Assembly: GCA_002310215.1 (NCBI GenBank)
Contig: DBYR01000014.1
Location: 288,460-352,459, forward strand
Reading direction: 5' to 3'
Source: Bacteroidales bacterium UBA1181
GTDB taxonomy: Bacteria; Bacteroidota; Bacteroidia; Bacteroidales; Paludibacteraceae
Length of the DNA stretch: 64,000 nt
Shown: positions 44,627 to 56,200 of the stretch, piece by piece
How positions within the stretch are numbered: position 1 is the first letter of the stretch
Layout: the number at the start of each line of letters is the position of its first letter
Translations under genes and position numbers: made by a program
The notes under the pieces: generated by a model
What the model was told of the DNA's origin: nothing
Seen by the model: the letters and a program-made list of their open reading frames with translations, nothing else
The model's database searches: none

Positions 44627-45265
44627 ATGGAGGTCAAACAGTTTATATTCAATATGTTCCAGGAGAACACGTACGTGTTGACCGATGAGGAGAAGAATTG
44701 TATCATCATCGACCCTGGCTGTTTCTTCGAGGAGGAGCAGGAACGATTGGTCGGATATATTCGGTCAAATGGGCTGAAATTGACTCGTATCATTCAGACA
44801 CACTTGCACTTGGACCATATCTTCGGATGTCAGGTCTTGTTCGATGGATTCGGCATCCAGCCCGAGGCGCATGCGTCGGACGAGTTCTTCCTGGATATCT
44901 TCCCCACGTACGGGAGGAAGTTCGGTATCGATGAGGAGTTGAAGTGCGTGCCGCTCAAGTCTTATTTGAGTGACGGTGACGTCATAAAGATAGGCGATTC
45001 GGAGCTCCATGTGATCCATACGCCGGGACATTCTCCTGGAGGTGTATGTTTCTATGCGCCGAAGGAAAAGCTCCTTTTCAGCGGAGATTCCCTCTTCATG
45101 GGCAGTATCGGCAGAACCGATCTGGAGCGGGGCAATGGTCCTGAGCTGATCCGTTCCCTTACGGAAAAACTGATGGTTTTGCCGGAGGATACGACCGTTT
45201 TGCCCGGACATGGTCCGAAGACGTCGATTGGGTTCGAGAAGGCCAATAATCCCTATATTCAATGA
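44627..45265 (+). CDS. Metallo-beta-lactamase-fold hydrolase (glyoxalase II-like)
   Basis: This 212-residue hydrolase has the metal motif QTHLHLDHIFG (HxHxDH, near residue 60), VIHTPGHSPGGVCFY near 130, FSGDSLFMGSIGRTDL near 150 and LPGHGP near 188, the full ligand set of the MBL superfamily and the short glyoxalase-II-like group. It probably hydrolyses thioesters such as S-lactoylglutathione analogues. It is coupled to the next gene by a four-base overlap. Confidence 0.9.
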   Translation: MEVKQFIFNMFQENTYVLTDEEKNCIIIDPGCFFEEEQERLVGYIRSNGLKLTRIIQTHLHLDHIFGCQVLFDGFGIQPEAHASDEFFLDIFPTYGRKFGIDEELKCVPLKSYLSDGDVIKIGDSELHVIHTPGHSPGGVCFYAPKEKLLFSGDSLFMGSIGRTDLERGNGPELIRSLTEKLMVLPEDTTVLPGHGPKTSIGFEKANNPYIQ

Positions 45266-46020
45266 GTGATCCGATCCTACAAACTCAAGCGCTCTCCATT
45301 GGCTATAAAGGGAGGGGGAAGTCTGTTAAGGAACTTCAGACGAATCTTAACCTTCAGCTATATCCCAACATGTTTACCGTTCTTGTGGGACCGAATGGAG
45401 TGGGGAAGTCCACCCTGCTTCGCACCCTAAGTGGGTTACAACAGCCCATGGGGGGGATGGTCATTGTTCAGGAGAAGGATCTTTTCTCCCTATCCATCGG
45501 GGAAAAGGCGAGGATGGTCAGTATTGTTTCCACTAACAATGTAGATACCAGTCGCTTAACCGTAAAAGAGGTCGTTTCCATCGGTAGATATGCCCATACG
45601 AACTGGCTGGGCAACATGGATGATAGGAATGAGGCGCTTGTGCAAAAAGCCCTATCCACCGTAGGAATTAGTCATTTGATAGACAGACGATTGTCGGAGA
45701 TGTCCGACGGAGAGAGACAGCGCGTTTGGGTGGCGAGAGCCTTGGCGCAGGATACGCCTCTCATCTTATTGGACGAGCCCACCTCATATTTAGACTACAA
45801 GAATCGTTTTGAGATATTCGATCTGTTGCGGGCGTTAAGCCATGAGGGGAAGAGTGTGCTGATATCCACCCATGAACTTGAACTTGCGTTACAATTCGCG
45901 GACCGTATTTGGGTTATGTCCGATGGAATCGAGCAAGGAAGTGCCAAGGAGATAGAAGAATCAGGCGTTTTAGCGCGCATTTTTGGCTATGCTAAAGATG
46001 CGAGGCAAATCCAAGTATAG
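45262..46020 (+). CDS. FecE/BtuD-like ABC transporter ATP-binding protein
   Basis: This 252-residue ATPase has Walker A GPNGVGKST near residue 42, the signature MSDGERQRVWVARALAQ near 150, Walker B LILLDEPTSYLD and the switch His in STHELELAL. The sequence resembles iron-siderophore/cobalamin importers. No permease or binding-protein gene is adjacent, so its partners must lie elsewhere. Its last 51 bases overlap the convergent HAD gene. Confidence 0.88.
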   Translation: MSDPILQTQALSIGYKGRGKSVKELQTNLNLQLYPNMFTVLVGPNGVGKSTLLRTLSGLQQPMGGMVIVQEKDLFSLSIGEKARMVSIVSTNNVDTSRLTVKEVVSIGRYAHTNWLGNMDDRNEALVQKALSTVGISHLIDRRLSEMSDGERQRVWVARALAQDTPLILLDEPTSYLDYKNRFEIFDLLRALSHEGKSVLISTHELELALQFADRIWVMSDGIEQGSAKEIEESGVLARIFGYAKDARQIQV

Positions 46021-46677
46021 TTCCTCCATGCTATGATAGAGCAGGTCTGCCCCGTTTTTTGTCAGCTCCTCATCCTGTAAAATACCCGTATTCACCGCAA
46101 TTGTGAAGATGCCGGCGGCGACGGCGGAGCGCACACCCAAAGGCGCATTCTCGACCACGATAGCCTGTTCAGGACGCAATCCTCCCTTCTTTAGCCCGAT
46201 AAGGTATGGCTCAGGGTCAGGCTTCCCTTTCTTCACATCGTAGGCGGTCACCATGCGCTCTTTAGCGAACACGCCAGGGAAAGAGTGGTTTAGTTTGTCT
46301 ATTAGGGAGAGTTGTCCCGAACCTGTCACGAGGAAGATCTCCTTCTCCGCGGCTTGTATGGCGGAGAGTACTTTCTCCACATCCTTCATTTTCGGTGGAA
46401 TCGGAAGTTTTTCGAAGCATTGAGACTTGAATTTGTAGATGCGTTGGCACTCCTCCTCCGTCGCTTCCCTGCCCAGTTGAGTGGAGAATACTTCGCTGAT
46501 GGTGGAAGAACCCGTCATGCCTTCCCGCATATAAACGTCGTAGTCCGTGAATTTCAGCCCCAAAGATTCGAACGCATGCACCCATGCCTTGGCGTGGTTG
46601 GGCATGGAGTCGTACAACACACCATCCATGTCAAAAAGGAAGGCCTTCAAGTCAATCTCTTCTAATTTTTTATCCAT
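45970..46677 (-). CDS. HAD-superfamily hydrolase, beta-phosphoglucomutase-like
   Basis: This 235-residue phosphatase has the nucleophile motif FLFDMDGVLYDSM near residue 14, VTGSGQ (motif II) near 118, KKGKPDPEPYL (motif III Lys) near 150 and VVENAPLGVRSAVAAG (motif IV region) near 175. The cap insertion is of the subclass IA type of beta-phosphoglucomutases and small-sugar phosphatases. Substrate is unknown. Its 3' end overlaps the ABC gene by 51 bases. Confidence 0.9.
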   Translation of the reverse strand: MDKKLEEIDLKAFLFDMDGVLYDSMPNHAKAWVHAFESLGLKFTDYDVYMREGMTGSSTISEVFSTQLGREATEEECQRIYKFKSQCFEKLPIPPKMKDVEKVLSAIQAAEKEIFLVTGSGQLSLIDKLNHSFPGVFAKERMVTAYDVKKGKPDPEPYLIGLKKGGLRPEQAIVVENAPLGVRSAVAAGIFTIAVNTGILQDEELTKNGADLLYHSMEELYLDLPRIFSIAKNAR

Positions 46678-46690
46678 TTCATCGATAATT

Positions 46691-46722
46691 AAAAGGGAGG
46701 CGACCCATGAGGATCGCCTCCC
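46691..46722 (-). terminator. Intrinsic terminator after the DUF3078 gene
   Basis: On the - strand GGGAGGCGA pairs perfectly with TCGCCTCCC (9 bp; 46714-46722 and 46695-46703) around a 10-base loop, followed by TTTT. It lies 17 bases after the DUF3078 stop and before the HAD start. Confidence 0.8.
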
Positions 46723-46738
46723 ATCTCTATTCTTTCAA

Positions 46739-47875
46739 TTAAAATTGGTATGTGATACCCAAGGAAGTGGACTCCCAGAACTGCACGTCAGCAAATGGCA
46801 ATCCGCAGTTTTCCCCCTCAATTGTTTTCATTTCTGCGTTATCATACTTGAGTTGGGTCTTGAACGAGACGTTGATGTGTTTGGTGAGTTTCATCAACAA
46901 TTCCAGTTTCCATTTGTAATACCAACCATGGACGAATTTCTTTATGTCTTGTCCTGGGTGAGAATTATGGTAAGTCTCGGGATTAAAATCTTTATCTTTG
47001 TAATCTTGTTGACCATGCCATTTCGTATATTCGTGTGTGTATTTGGAAATGGCTTTGTTATAAGCGTAAAAAGCCTCCAAACTACTGAAGAAGTGTATGT
47101 TTTGGGTGATGTCGAAATCAGACCTCAGGATACCGTATGCACCCAACTCACTTCTTACCTTCTTGTATTCAGCAGGTTGCACCAATTCTTTCTTGCCGTC
47201 AATTTCCCTGTATTTGTCCCCGGAAATTGTGTCCATACCATAGTTTGAAGCCAATTCGTTCAGACGGCAGAATGTGAAACGGGTGGTCAATGGAGAGACG
47301 AAAAGGCTGATGTATTTGTTCGGTACGTAATCGAAACCCAAGGATATTTTCGCATAGCCAGGGGCGAAGAAACTGGAAATTCTTGTGCTGTCGCTATTTT
47401 TATATGGCTCTTCCTCGTATGAATAGCTGCTTGTGAATTGAGATTCTAAGCTCGCTAATGCTGATGCATACCAATATTGCGCCATTTTGTATCCGAATTT
47501 TGAATAAAGTCCAAATTCGTCTATGTTCTTACGGATTTCATCTCCTTCAAATTCGTTGGAATAAATTAATCCATATTTTGCGGCGAAACTATTGTCCCAT
47601 TTCACCCTGTTTTTCTTATAGTTAGCGTTCAAATTCAGGAAGGCGTCCATTGACACGCTCGATCCCGCACCCTCCATACAGTAAGGGGAGAAGTATGCCT
47701 GATTAATGTTCAAACCGACAGAACCAGGGAAGGTCCAGTAGATGGAATCCGTGGAGATTTCTCCGCTCGACTTAGTTGAGATAGACGTGGCCGTCTTCAC
47801 CAACTCGTTATCGTCCGCAAATGCGGAGGCGATAGCCATAAATAGCACGCCAAGTGCGACACAAATTTTTTTCAT
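46739..47875 (-). CDS. DUF3078 outer-membrane beta-barrel protein
   Basis: This 378-residue protein has a signal peptide (about 1-21, ending ASAFADD), then alternating polar/hydrophobic strands and a final LGITYQF ending in Phe, typical of an outer-membrane barrel. The FPGSVGLNINQAYFSPY and NLNANYKKNRVKWDNSFAAKYGLIYS segments match DUF3078. Function is unknown. It is a single-gene unit between lepA and the HAD gene, with its own terminator. Confidence 0.82.
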   Translation of the reverse strand: MKKICVALGVLFMAIASAFADDNELVKTATSISTKSSGEISTDSIYWTFPGSVGLNINQAYFSPYCMEGAGSSVSMDAFLNLNANYKKNRVKWDNSFAAKYGLIYSNEFEGDEIRKNIDEFGLYSKFGYKMAQYWYASALASLESQFTSSYSYEEEPYKNSDSTRISSFFAPGYAKISLGFDYVPNKYISLFVSPLTTRFTFCRLNELASNYGMDTISGDKYREIDGKKELVQPAEYKKVRSELGAYGILRSDFDITQNIHFFSSLEAFYAYNKAISKYTHEYTKWHGQQDYKDKDFNPETYHNSHPGQDIKKFVHGWYYKWKLELLMKLTKHINVSFKTQLKYDNAEMKTIEGENCGLPFADVQFWESTSLGITYQF

Positions 47876-47935
47876 AATTTTTACTTTTAAAAAATACGTT
47901 TATATTGTTACACTACACTATTTCGTCATTGACGG

Positions 47936-49723
47936 TTAATCCAATTTCAGCACTTCGAGGAAGGCTTTCTGCGGCACTTCGACCGTGCCGATCTGCTTCA
48001 TACGTTTCTTTCCCTCCTTTTGCTTCTCCAGCAGTTTACGTTTACGGGAGACGTCACCTCCGTAACACTTGGCCGTCACGTCTTTGCGCACCGCCTTGAT
48101 GGTCTCGCGGGCGATGATCTTCGTGCCGATGGCTGCTTGGATGGCCACCTCGAACTGTTGACGTGGAATCAGTTCCTTCAGCTTCTCGCACATGCGTTTG
48201 CCAAGCGGATAGGCGTTGTCGAAGTGGGTTAGGGTAGAGAGCGCGTCGACCGGCTCACCGTTCAGCAGCACGTCCAGCTTCACCAGCTTGGACTCTCGCA
48301 TGCCGTGCGGGTGGTAGTCGAACGAAGCGTATCCCTTCGAGATGCTCTTCAGTTTGTCGTAGAAGTCGAAGACGATCTCGCCCAAAGGCATGTCGTAGAT
48401 TAGCTCCACGCGGTTTCCTGACACATAGTCTTGGCGTACCAACTCACCCCTCTTGCCCAAGCAAAGGGTCATGATCGGACCGATGTATTCGGTGGAGGTG
48501 ATGATGGAGGCGCGGATATAAGGCTCCTCGATGCGCTCAATGAGCGTCAGGTCCGGCAGACCGGACGGGTTGTGCACCTCGATTTTAGCGCCCTTTTTTG
48601 TATAGACATCATACTCCACGTTAGGCACGGTGGTGATGACGTTCATGTTGAATTCACGTTCCAGACGTTCCTGGATGATCTCCATGTGCAACATGCCGAG
48701 GAATCCGCAACGGAAACCGAAGCCCAAGGCTAAGGAAGACTCCGCTTGGAAGGTCAGGGAAGCGTCGTTCAATTGTAGTTTCTCGATGGAAGAGCGGAGA
48801 TTCTCGAAATCCTCCGTTACGATCGGGTATACGCCGGCGAAAACCATCGGCTTCACCTCTTGGAAACCCTCTATCGCCTTTTCGCAAGGGTTGGCCACCG
48901 TGGTGATGGTATCGCCCACCTTCACCTCCTTCGAGGTTTTGATACCCGAGATGATGTAGCCCACGTTGCCGGCGGAGAGTCTCTGCTTAGGCTCCATGTC
49001 CAAGCGTAAAATACCGATTTCATCGGCCAAATACTCCTTTTCCGTCGCCACGAACTTCACATGGTCGCCACTGTTGATGGTTCCGTTGATGATTTTGAAG
49101 TAGGCGATGATGCCGCGGAACGGGTTGAAGACAGAGTCGAATATCAAGCATTGGAGCGGAGCGTCCGGGTCGCCCACAGGCGGTTTGATCCTTTCCACAA
49201 TCGCCTCCAAGACCTTATCCACGCCCTCGCCGGTCTTGCCGCTGGCACGGATGATCTCCTCCCGCTTGCAGCCTAGCAAGTCCACTATTTGGTCCTCCAC
49301 CTCCTCCGGCATAGCGCCAGGCAGGTCTATCTTGTTCATGACGGGAATGATCTCCAAGTCATGTTCCAAAGCCATATAGAGGTTGGAGATAGTCTGTGCC
49401 TGTATGCCCTGTGACGCATCCACGATGAGCAAAGCGCCTTCGCACGCCGCAATGGAGCGGGAGACCTCGTAGGAGAAGTCCACGTGTCCCGGGGTGTCAA
49501 TCAGGTTCAGCACATATTTCTCACCCTTGTACATATAGTCCATCTGGATAGCGTGGCTCTTGATGGTGATGCCGCGCTCGCGTTCCAAATCCATATCATC
49601 CAACACCTGTGCCTGGAGGTCTTTTCCTGTCACAGTCTTGGTCATTTCCAGCAGACGGTCGGCCAAGGTACTTTTGCCATGGTCGATATGGGCGATGATA
49701 CAGAAATTACGGATGTTCTTCAT
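47936..49723 (-). CDS. lepA: Elongation factor 4 (LepA)
   Basis: This 595-residue translational GTPase has IAHIDHGKSTLADRLLE (P-loop) at the N-terminus, DTPGHVDFSYEVSRS (G3), MNKIDLPGA (G4), and the LepA C-terminal domain ending ECYGGD-type segment KCYGGDVSRKRKLLEKQKEGKKRMKQIG. LepA acts on the ribosome during initiation or stalled elongation. It is transcribed alone and divergently from the giant gene. Confidence 0.97.
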   Translation of the reverse strand: MKNIRNFCIIAHIDHGKSTLADRLLEMTKTVTGKDLQAQVLDDMDLERERGITIKSHAIQMDYMYKGEKYVLNLIDTPGHVDFSYEVSRSIAACEGALLIVDASQGIQAQTISNLYMALEHDLEIIPVMNKIDLPGAMPEEVEDQIVDLLGCKREEIIRASGKTGEGVDKVLEAIVERIKPPVGDPDAPLQCLIFDSVFNPFRGIIAYFKIINGTINSGDHVKFVATEKEYLADEIGILRLDMEPKQRLSAGNVGYIISGIKTSKEVKVGDTITTVANPCEKAIEGFQEVKPMVFAGVYPIVTEDFENLRSSIEKLQLNDASLTFQAESSLALGFGFRCGFLGMLHMEIIQERLEREFNMNVITTVPNVEYDVYTKKGAKIEVHNPSGLPDLTLIERIEEPYIRASIITSTEYIGPIMTLCLGKRGELVRQDYVSGNRVELIYDMPLGEIVFDFYDKLKSISKGYASFDYHPHGMRESKLVKLDVLLNGEPVDALSTLTHFDNAYPLGKRMCEKLKELIPRQQFEVAIQAAIGTKIIARETIKAVRKDVTAKCYGGDVSRKRKLLEKQKEGKKRMKQIGTVEVPQKAFLEVLKLD

Positions 49724-50213
49724 TATTCTTCTATGTGAAAAAATCTATGTTTATTAGTGGCGAATTTCCGGCATTCACCATGCGCTTGGACGGAGGGGAC
49801 GCCCCTCCCATTTACACACACACCTCCCACCCATCAGACCTAAGCAGGATGCTTCAGGTCACACTGAGTGAAATTACACGCGAATTTAACGAAAAAGCGG
49901 ATAATGTCAAAATGGAAATAGGGAACTTGTTTTTAGAATATGTTGTAAAATTCTATTATGGGAGATGTGGGGGATCGTATGACATTGACGATTATGCCCA
50001 TTAGGCAATATGATTGACGATAGGCTATTTGTCGGGGAAAAAATACACGCTGTTAATTATTTTTTCCTCATAGGTGTTTTAAATTTAAAAATTTTTTCCA
50101 TACTTTGTGTAGATGAATTTGGCGTTTGTGTTTGTAAGGGTACCGTAATCTACTTATTGGTATGTTTATTCGCCTGATTGCTAGATTGTATTATTTTTAA
50201 ATATAAAGTGTTT
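49724..50213. other. 490-base divergent intergenic region
   Basis: The region between lepA (-) and the giant gene (+) holds two hairpins: GGAGGGG-ACG-CCCCTCC (49792-49808) and a 9-bp stem with one bulge (49837-49860). It becomes very A/T-rich from about 50,040. The only promoter-like word for the giant gene is TACTTTG (50101-50107), one base short of the TAnnTTTG consensus, so I do not call it. An 89-codon GTG-started frame here lacks any family feature. Confidence 0.5.
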
Positions 50214-53200
50214 ATGAAAATTGGTAGTGTTTTTTGTTGGCTAAGCAGGATATGTTTTGCCAAAAAGTTGAAGGGATGGAATTCCTCTTCGGGGAGAAAA
50301 ATCCCGAGTTCAGTATTTCGATGGTTGCTGCTATTAGGTGTGATGAGCATTATGCCATGGCAGGGGGCGATGGCAACTGGAGGTAGTGGTTGTTCCTGGT
50401 CAGCGTACAGTCACTTCGACAAAGCCACATGGGTTCCTGAAGAAGGAGTCATCCATTATAAAATCAGGGCATGTCAAACGTGGGGTGGACAAGGTAATTA
50501 TTCCTCATGTTGGGGTGGCGACAATAATGAAGGAATGATTTTAACCCAACACACAAAAACAACACGTTCCATTTATATAAATATATATTACAAAGATTTA
50601 GATAACAGTGGATCTACAATCGATAATAAAGAATTGAAATTCAAATGGACCAAAGAGAATGGTCCTGCAGAACATGGGACAGACGAAACGACATGGTATA
50701 TGGAGTTCGATGTGCCGGTTGAACAAGAAGATTTGGGTGGAAGCGTTAATATTGACTTAAAAGGATATTGGTGGAGAGCTGGAGATTCAGGAGAAGGAGT
50801 TGATGAACGAATTAACGTAAAAAATCACCTTACTGTCTCACTGACATATCCTGCAGATCCTGAATTAAAAATAACTAATGCAGAATACGCTTGTAATGGG
50901 AATAATCCAATAATAAAATTTGATTGGACTCGGAGTAAATCTGACGGAATCGCAGGCAAGGGGAATATTTATTTGTGTCAAGACCAATCTGTTGACGATT
51001 ATGATTCTGGAATGCCTGGTACCACATCTAGTTCTGCGTCAGCGAACATAGAGGCATTCACAGTAGGTGTTTCTAATGAGGCGCCTTACCATAACTTGAA
51101 TAAAACGTATAACTATTGGCTTAAACAAACATATACAATAAATCCAGATGCCAATGGAATTAAGACAAAAATAGTGTATAAATACGAATCAAAAAACAAA
51201 TACAAAATAACTGCGTATCCACAAGTGTCGGATTTAACATACGAATCCGATCCTGGTGCTTTGTTGTTATACGCTAATTGGGAAATTCCAGAGGCTCCAT
51301 CTTCAGATTTCAACAATAGTACATTTTTACTAACTACGACGAAGATTCTTGACGGGAAAGAGTCAGATCCCAAGACAGAGGAAATAAAATACCAACCAGG
51401 GCAGAGTACCTATTCCCACAAAATTGCGCTTGAGAAAGACGAGGAAGCCCAATATAAATTTTCCATAAAACGATCAGCTACGGAATCACTTTCTTGCTTT
51501 GCAAGTAAGGAAATAACAACGAAGCTTATTTCCACAAAACATAAATATCCAACAAATTTAAAAGTGGAACTCACTGAAGGCGGGGATGCTAAAGTTATGT
51601 GGGATACAATTGGAACAGTTTGGAGCGAGGGAACTCGTTTCATCATTGTACGTTCAGATTCGACAGATGCAAAGGAATATGAGAAAGAATTGTCGGAAGA
51701 TGAATATAATAGGACAACGTATGTTGACGACATGGTAATACCGTGTCATCGATATACTTATAAAGCGAAATTAATACCTGGCAATAAATCTTATTCAGAA
51801 CTAAATGATTTAATGGCGAAAAATGAGATATTGCCAATCATGGGTGGTTCTCTGAAAAACTTCGAGGTATCCAAGGGGTATTATTCTGACAAAGTCGATC
51901 TGTCATGGAATACGACTCCAGGGTATAATGAGTTCGTGGTGGAACGTCGTGAATACAACAATGATGAGTCAACATTCTCAAAAATCAAGTCGATAGACGC
52001 CACCTCAGGTTTGTCAGATTTCCTTTTTGAAGACAAAACTTGTCAACCTGGAATAGTATATGAATATCGAGTATATGCTTTATTCAATTGTGACACTTCG
52101 ATAAAATCATCGAAAGACACACTTGTGGGATATGGATTTAGAACACCTACAGGAGATTTCACAGGAAGAGTGACGTTCGCGAATGGACAGGCAGTCGATT
52201 CTGTAGAGGTTCGATTAGAGACTGAAGATGAAATTTCCCTGCAGGCACTTTCCTTCAACGGAACGGGCACAGCACTTATTCCTGGAGATAAAATCTTGAA
52301 AGAAGGTATTCCAATGACCATGCAGGCATGGATTAAACCTAACTCCATAGAAAAGGATACGATGTCGTTAATCAATAAATCGGACTTCTTCGAATTAGGA
52401 TTAATAAATGGTTCTCTGTTCTTTAGAGCTGGCGATGCTTCTTTGACGACAGATTCCCTAATTGACACGAGTAGATATACCCATGTTACAGCCGTCGTTA
52501 CGGATACCGCTATCAAAATCTATTTAGATGGAGACTTGGCACAACGCAAGAGTTTCCCTTATATCTATTCAATGCCAAGTTCGGATAATGTGATTTTGGG
52601 CAAGAATTACAAGGGAATTATAGACGAAGTCCGTTTGTGGAGTAGAGCATTGGAAGCAAATGAAATCAATAAGGACTATTCTCGCTATTTGATCGGAAAC
52701 GAAGATGGATTGAATGCATATTATACATTCGATTTCATGCCTATCGATGAGTTTTATGACCGTTCCTATAAAGGGAATGCCACGTATAATGGCAATACGG
52801 GAAAGTTACAAAAAGTGGATAAGATAAAAAGTGGACTTACTAACAACGAACTTTCTTATAAGGGTTACACAAATAAAGACGGAAAATATTCGATACTTTC
52901 CGTACCATATTTTGGGAATGGAACGTCATATACAATAACACCGAAAAAAGGTAATCATCAGTTCGCTCCTGTTCAGGAAGTTCGTTTTATCAGTTCAACG
53001 GAACAAAGCCATACGGTTAATTTCACAGACAATAGTTCTTTCGATTTAACAGGTTATGTCGTTTACATGGGAGGAAATTATCCTGTGGAAGGCGTTCATT
53101 TCACTATCGATGGAGTGCCTGCGCTCGACAAGACAGGACAATATATCCAAACTGATGCGAAAGGAAAATACACAATCAGTGTCCCTGTCGGTATTCATGA

Positions 53201-56200
53201 AGTGAAAGCTGTGAAGGATGGACATGGATTTTATATGGATGGACGTGTTTGTAACATTGATGGTTCGGATCGCAACTATCAAGATAACGACATAGCAAAT
53301 CTATATGATACCACGAAAGTAAAATACATTGGACGTATTTGCGGTGGAACGGTACAAGAGGCTTATCCTGTAGGTTTTTCGTTATCCAAAAACAACTTGG
53401 CAAACGACATGAGGGTGATCTTGACAGCGACACAATCAGCATATAATCTACAGGATAGTGCGTATTCTAATGAGAATAACCCTACAAAACATCCGATACT
53501 CCAAAGTGTTTCGGGAAATAGCAATAAAAATCCGAAAACGACTATTTGTGAATATAATAAGAAAGACATCAATATTCACGTAAACAACGAAACGGGTGAA
53601 TTTATTGCGTGGGTATTCCCTATTGAGTATAAAGTTTCATTGCAAGTTAATGGACATCAGGATATAACGGGTGACAATTCTGTTCTCAACTTGTCCGCAT
53701 ACGCGCTGAACAAATATGAAACATACGAATATTCTGATTCTGCCCTTGTAAACGGCGAGATGAAACGCTCTACGTTTAAGGATACTATAGAGTATCGCCA
53801 AAAACAGATATTCACGAAACGTTATCGTGCATCAATGGAAATGACTCCTCTTTCTGCATCTGAAACGCCGTTGGCATACTTCGGAGAGAAGAGTTATACA
53901 ACAAAAAATGCGATCGGAACGAACAAGGATATTCTGCTGTATAATAGTTCCACAAAAACATATACTTTTGGATTGCCTGTATTTATAACATCCAATAAAT
54001 ACAAGATGCGTTATGATGTATTTGAGGTTTACCCATTCTATATAGACAGTAAACTGCATGTGGATAGTTCAAAAATCGATCGTGTTCCAGTAGAAAATGT
54101 CAAGGTGACTTTTAACAATAAACTGGGTAACGACATATCTCTTGATACTCTCAAAAGAATTTATGAATTCCAAGTCGGTGAACCTAACATGACTACAGCG
54201 AAAGGAACGATTGCAGCCACATTCACATACGGAGATAGCGACAATCCGACAAGCGTATCATGGGAGAATCCGATGGGGAATGCGAATGGAGAAGCTTATG
54301 TGTTCGGATCCCATCAAACAGGCACGGATTTTGTCACAGGTGGTCCGGACAAATTACTCTGTGTACTACGTGACCCACCGGGATCCAACAGTTATTCGTA
54401 TTTAGAGAAAGGAACTTCATTCTCGCAATCATCCACTTACAATGGAGCCTTTAATCATGAAGGCAGTGAAATGTGGACGACCGGATACGAATTAAAAACG
54501 ATGACGATTAACTTGGCGAATACTCCTGCCACCTCAACTGGTACTTCAAACATCCTTTTTGAAACAGGTGGTGGAATTAAGGCAGGTATTGTTCAAGAGG
54601 CTGAATATACGGGGGCAAATACAAAATCCTCAAGTTATACATTGACGACTCGTATTCAAACAAGTGATGATCCTTCGTATGTAGGCGCGGATGCCGATCT
54701 CTACGTGGGATATTCCACCAATATCTCCTTTGGTTCAACCCAAGATGTCACCGTTTTCCCTATCGCTTTCTATGACAGTGTCGGAGGTGATAAATATTTT
54801 GAAGAAACTTATGCAAAAACTGATTCGTTTGTTATTGCAAAGACATCTGGTATTAGTTCCATAGAGGAATTCAACACGATGTTTGCTTATCCTCAAATCT
54901 TTGTGGAGCAAACGCTGCTACCTAACTTAGAAGATTTGAAAAGATCATTGCTATTGCCAATGACCGAATACAAAGGGGATTCAGCAATGAATGCAATGGC
55001 AAAAAACAAGAAGCAGAACATATATGTATCTAAAGTACCTATTACCGACAAGCATTTCGGTGAAAAGGACCAATACAATGTATACTTCTACGACGAAAAG
55101 CATTGTGATACGATTAACTATTTGAATCAGGCCATAGAAAATTGGAATAGGCTTTTAAGCGAGAATGATCGAATAAAGTTAGCCGCAAAGGAGAAGACCG
55201 CACTTCAGAATTATTCATTCCATGCTGGGTCGAATATTGAATATTCCGAATCATATTCATCTGCACTCGCTTCGTCTCATTCATTTAGTGTTAAATTGGG
55301 AGTTGCATTAAGCGACGACAATAAGCAAACCACAGCAGGAACATTCCTTCTATTTGAATATGAGGAACAATTCACAACCACTCAAGGTGGTGAATTTGAG
55401 AGTGAAGCAGAAGCTTCTCATTCAAAAGGATTTGTTTTGGCAGAAGATGGTGATGATTATTTGAGTGTGGATGTCATTCGCGAACCAATTCTTGAAGATG
55501 TGTCCGGTATTTATGATTTTAATACAGTTGACACCTCTGAAACGTATGTTGATTGGGTTAATGCAGGTAGTGCGGATACATCTAAGTTAAAGAAAAAGGA
55601 TTTCTATCCTACATTTGTGTTCATCACCCGTGGAGGTGCCACAAGTTGTCCGTATGAAGGAGCTTATTACGCCTCTCACGTGGAAGGTGAAGGAAATAAA
55701 ATTATCAATGTGGCTACCAAAAAGATAGAGGTACCTAAAATCGACATGCCAATAAAGTACATTGAAAACGTACCTTCCGGAGAAGCAGCTTATCTGACGA
55801 TATATATGAGGAATGAGTCTGAGACCGGTGCGGATCAACGGTTCAATCTCAGTTTGATGGATGCTTCTAATCCAAATGGCGCCGTAACAACCATCGATGG
55901 AAATTCCATGTCGGGAACAACTCTTTCATATCTGGTGCCTGCCGGTGGAGTTTTGGAAAAAACATTAGCGGTCTATAAAGGTTCTGCCTTGAACTATGAC
56001 CATCTGAAGTTGATTCTGAGCTCACAATGTCAAGAGGACATAGCAGATACGGTTGATTTTACCGTCCACTATATTCCATCTTGTTCAAATGTGACCATCG
56101 AAAAACCGACAAACAATTGGACGTATAACACTAATTGTTCTAAGGATACGATTGACGGAGTGGAAAAACATTATATGCCAATCACTATATCTGGCTTTGA

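Noticed and set aside
49735..50004. 89-codon open frame starting with GTG between lepA and the giant gene
   Set aside because: No family features, spans two hairpins and the composition resembles noncoding DNA.
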